Part shown: in pieces, positions 61,095-64,000 of the stretch
Layout of the letters: each line of letters begins with the position of its first letter
Position numbering within the stretch: position 1 is the stretch's first letter
DNA from: Hordeum vulgare subsp. vulgare
Taxonomy: Eukaryota; Streptophyta; Magnoliopsida; Poales; Poaceae
NCBI RefSeq assembly: GCF_904849725.1
Contig: NC_058518.1
Span: forward strand, 325,398,581-325,462,580
Reading direction: 5' to 3'
DNA: 64,000 bases
The notes under the pieces: generated by a model
Seen by the model: the letters and a program-made list of their open reading frames with translations, nothing else
Told to the model about the DNA's origin: nothing
The model's database searches: none
Made by a program: the position numbers and the translations under genes

Positions 61095-62116
61095 ATGTTT
61101 AGGAGCAAGTTTCATGGTGGTTCCTCAAGTAAGAAGGGTCCTCGTCTCTCTTTTCGGGAGCCCGAACCTTTTCAACTAAGGGACGCACCGGTACAACCAT
61201 GTGAATGGCCTTCCGATGAGTTCATGATTGAAGCAGGTTTCAAGGATGAGTTTGATGCACTTGTCCGCAATGCCGGGTTAGAAGAATTCTTCTCAGATAA
61301 ATGTGAACAATATGCTATGCTCACTGCCTATTTCGTGCATAGATTTAAATTTTTAGCTGGCGTGAATCATCCATACTGTTTGACATGTACGATAAATCCT
61401 ATACCATCGATCTGGAGGATTTCAATAGGATTTGCAAGATACCCGATTGGGGTAGTGTTAATGATCCTCCTAAGTCTTCGGTCAGAGACTTTGTCTCTAG
61501 TATAACTGTGGGAGAAACCAGAGATATCACGCAAGCCACCATAGGAAGCATCCATTTCCCTGCCTTGCACTACCTTGCCCTCTTCATAGGTAGGTACATT
61601 AACGGCAAGGGTGCACATTGTCACCTATGCACTTCCGACCTTAGTATCCTTAAGAGCGCAGTAACAGGTGACAGGAGCTTCAATATGGGAGCTATTATAG
61701 CAAGGAGGCTGAATAAAAATGCCAGTGAGGGGAATTTCTTTGGTGGAGTTTATGCTACACGCTTAGCAAATTTTCTTGGGGTATCCATCCGTCCAGAAGA
61801 CCCTCCTCTCCGTACAGCCTACCTTGATCGTGTCGCTCTAACACGCTACCAGTTCCTTGAGAGAGATCATGGATCCCTCCTATACCGCTTGATATTTAAC
61901 TGATAGCGTGTTTTCCATATTACCCTTCCTGCTCCTGCTTTCTTTGACTTTTAGGTAAAACGAAGATACTACATAACCATAGGAGAGGTAGAGGAGTATG
62001 AGAGGGAGGCGAATGCTGCTCGACTTTGTGAGGCAACTATTCAGGCAGTGGCTACAGCACTCCCGTATAACACCCATTATGACTTTGGGTTTCGCCAGGA
62101 TCATCCATGGGAGTAG
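61095..62116 (+). pseudogene. C: second ORF (ORF2) in place of pol
   Basis: Starts MFRSKFHGGSSSKKGPRLSF at 61095 and parallels ORF2 of A: QPCEWPSDEFMIEAGFKDEF, MYDKSYTIDLEDFNRICKIP, CHLCTSDLSILKSAVTGDRS, FFGGVYATRLANFLGVSIRP. A frameshift near 61365 separates the first 90 codons from the rest. After LLYRLIFN, TGA TAG (61901-61906) replace the CGG CTG of A. One more TAG follows before VKRRYYIT. The acidic tail (GEVEEYEREANAARLCE) ends at 62116. Reading through as in A gives about 340 codons. Function is unknown; no enzyme motif is visible. Confidence 0.75.
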
Positions 62117-64000
62117 ACCAAGCTAGGCCAAAAGCCTAAGCTTGGGGGAGTACGTGTTCTCACCGACTTTACATTCATGCTTATGCTTTCACTTTGTTAG
62201 CCGGTGTTTACACTTTGCCACTGTATTATCCATGCTAGTTTCTTTTCATTTTCTTGTTTTCTTGTTTTGTGTCCTTTTGAGAAAACCAAAAAATATTTTT
62301 TTTCTTCTTTTGCTTGTTGGGAGCTTTCCCGTGTAAATAGTTTTCTTTTTCTTTGTGTCAAGGTAGAAGATGTTGGTTACAATGTTTAGTGGTTCTTACA
62401 TGCTTACCTGTTTAGCTTTCAAAGAGCCAAATTATTTTGTCTTCTCCTTTGTGTTTGCCTATAGATTCAGCTTAGTCCAATGCGCTTATTATTGTTCACA
62501 TCGTTCGATCGTGCAAATGAAAGGCAACAATGATGATATATGATGAAGTGACTGAGACTGAAAAGCTGGTATGAACTCTATCTATTTTGTTTTTGTAAAT
62601 ATGACTAGCTTGTCGACCCAGATTTAGCTTTGTTGTGAGAGAACCATGTTTGCAATGACAACTTAGAGATCATAGTTTCTGATGCCATGCTTATTTAGCT
62701 GAGAGCTTATAATGGTTTGTCTTGAATGCCAACATAGATTTTGAGATGACTATGATGTAGTATGATAGGATGGTATTCTCCTTTGAATGTTTCAAGTGGC
62801 TTGACTTGGCGCATGTTCATGCATGTAGTTGAAACAAAATCAACATAGCCTCTATGTTGTTCGTGTTCATGGTGATTTATATCCTGTTCATGCTTGCATT
62901 CAATGTTAGTCAAACTCATTGCATCTTGATGACTGTTGTCGCTCTCTAGTTGGTCGCTTCCCAGTATTTTTGCTAGCCTTCACTTGTACTAAGCGGAATA
63001 CTGCTTGTGCATCCACTTCCATAAACCCAAAAGTTTTTCCATGAGAGTCCACCATACCTACCTATTTGCGGTATTTACATGCCGTTCCAAGTAAATTTAC
63101 ATGTGCCATTCTCTAAACCTTCAAGAAATAATCTGTTTTGCATGCCCGAACCGCTCATGTGGTGACAGAGGGCTATTGGTATCTTCCATGCTAGGAGTGT
63201 TATCCTCGACATGTGTTTATTCACATTCATTCACGAGAAAGGGGCCGGTATTTGGAATGCCCAGTTTTCCACGCTTAAATCGAAAACATAACTGTAAAAC
63301 AAGACTCCCCCCGGATTGATGTTAGTATGGACGGTACCCGAGTTTTCGGCTAGCCGTGGAGTGTGATTGATTGGTGGTGGGGGAGTTAAAACTTTACTTT
63401 TCTGTTTGGGAACCGCCTATAGCATGAGTAGCCTGGAAGAAATTGAGAACTCTTGGTTATTGCGTTGACAATGAAAGCATGCCACCCAAAATTATTATCT
63501 CTGTTTTCAAAGCTTGAGCTCTGGCACCTCTGCAAATCAATGCTTCCCTCTGCGAAGGGCCTGTCTATTTGTTTTCTTGTCGAGTCATCCTCCTCTTATA
63601 TAAACACCAATTGGAGAGCACCTCTGTCATTTTTATGCTTTGCTTTTCATTGATATTGAGTATGACTATGACTGGATCTTCGTTGCTATCAATTACAATG
63701 TTTAGTCAGCCCTTGATCTTTGAAAGTGCTTTGCATTTATGTTTTGCGGTCTCAACCTATTCATATTGCTTCATGCTTGTTTTGATTGAAGTGTTGGTAT
63801 TTGGAACTCATTATTATTTGCTCGTTAGCTGATTATGCGATTGATATTAGTTTACCGTGAGACCTTTGTGTCATTTGCTTATGTGGTTAACTTGTGATCT
63901 TGCTGAAATTCTGGTTATGGGTTAGACATAGTTGCAACAACAAGATCAAACAGAGTTTGTCAAAGTTTTTCTTTCTCTCTCAGTTCGTCAACTGAGTTGC
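62117..64000 (+). mobile_element. C: 3' non-coding region, to the window end
   Basis: Begins with AAGCCTAAGCTTGGGGGAGT (62136-62155), a polypurine-tract-like sequence directly after ORF2. The rest has no supported gene; short ORFs at 62142-62389, 63101-63319 and 63453-63832 have no domain and correspond to non-coding sequence in A. Its last bases match A near 51200-51300, so the 3' LTR should begin shortly after 64000. Confidence 0.8.

Larger units (their letters stand above)
55785..64000 (+). mobile_element. C: gypsy-type element (+), same family as A, runs off the window
   Basis: Order: 5' LTR (55785-57275), repeated primer-site region (57276-57425), gag-protease (57469-60309), internal LTR-like spacer (60310-61094), ORF2 (61095-62116) and 3' non-coding region (62117-64000). 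By comparison with A the window ends only a few tens of bases before the polypurine tract and 3' LTR. No RT, RNase H or integrase is present anywhere, so the family is non-autonomous. It lies head to head with A, inserted in A's gag. Confidence 0.9.

Overview
The window looks like a grass nuclear genome of the Triticeae type (wheat, Aegilops, barley, rye). The evidence is repeat content: two WIS/Angela/BARE-type Copia copies, a Sukkula-like LARD, an Au-type SINE, a plant L1 LINE with an RNase H tail, and several gypsy elements that carry gag-protease but no polymerase and use a tRNA-Asp-type primer site. No rRNA, tRNA, CRISPR array or bacterial gene was found. There is one host gene, and only its 3' part.

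Layout, left to right. Positions 1-3593 hold a ~1.3 kb inverted-repeat element (171-1448), the last two exons of a SKU5/SKS-type multicopper-oxidase-like gene on + (1646-2669, 2753-2879), and its 3' flank. Positions 3594-8588 hold a 5'-truncated, decayed L1 LINE with a 15-bp target duplication and a 304-bp MITE inside. Positions 8622-9043 hold an Au-type SINE with its own 15-bp target duplication and an internal 105-bp duplication. Positions 9044-9883 are unassigned.

From 9884 to 64000 nearly all the sequence is one nest of LTR retrotransposons, here called F1, G, F2, H, E, D, X, A and C. F1 is a gypsy-type LTR (+) carrying a WIS/Angela-type solo LTR (TSD AAATC). It is broken by G (-), which is followed by F2 (+). 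F2 is broken in its coding region by H (-). H holds three insertions: E, a Copia element in its LTR (18681-27487, TSD AGCGG); D, a gypsy gag-protease element (28510-49699, TSD GACAC); and A (from 49745, -). D contains X, a 13.1-kb Sukkula-like LARD (31995-45102, TSD CCTTC). A is broken in gag by C (55785 to window end, +), a copy of its own family in the opposite orientation. The right halves of F1, G, F2, H, A and C are expected beyond 64000.

Functionally, only the Copia element E encodes a full gag-pol set, and it is full of stops. D, A and C encode gag and protease only, and X encodes nothing recognisable, so they are non-autonomous and would need enzymes in trans. A and C also carry a second ORF of about 340 codons where pol would be, preceded by a copy of LTR-like promoter sequence. 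The main unexplained signals are a GC-rich stem-loop (CCACAAGCC...GGCTTGTGG) about 25-35 bp upstream of the TATA box in several otherwise different LTR families, an array of near-palindromes upstream of the TATA box in H, and a repeated primer-binding segment in C.
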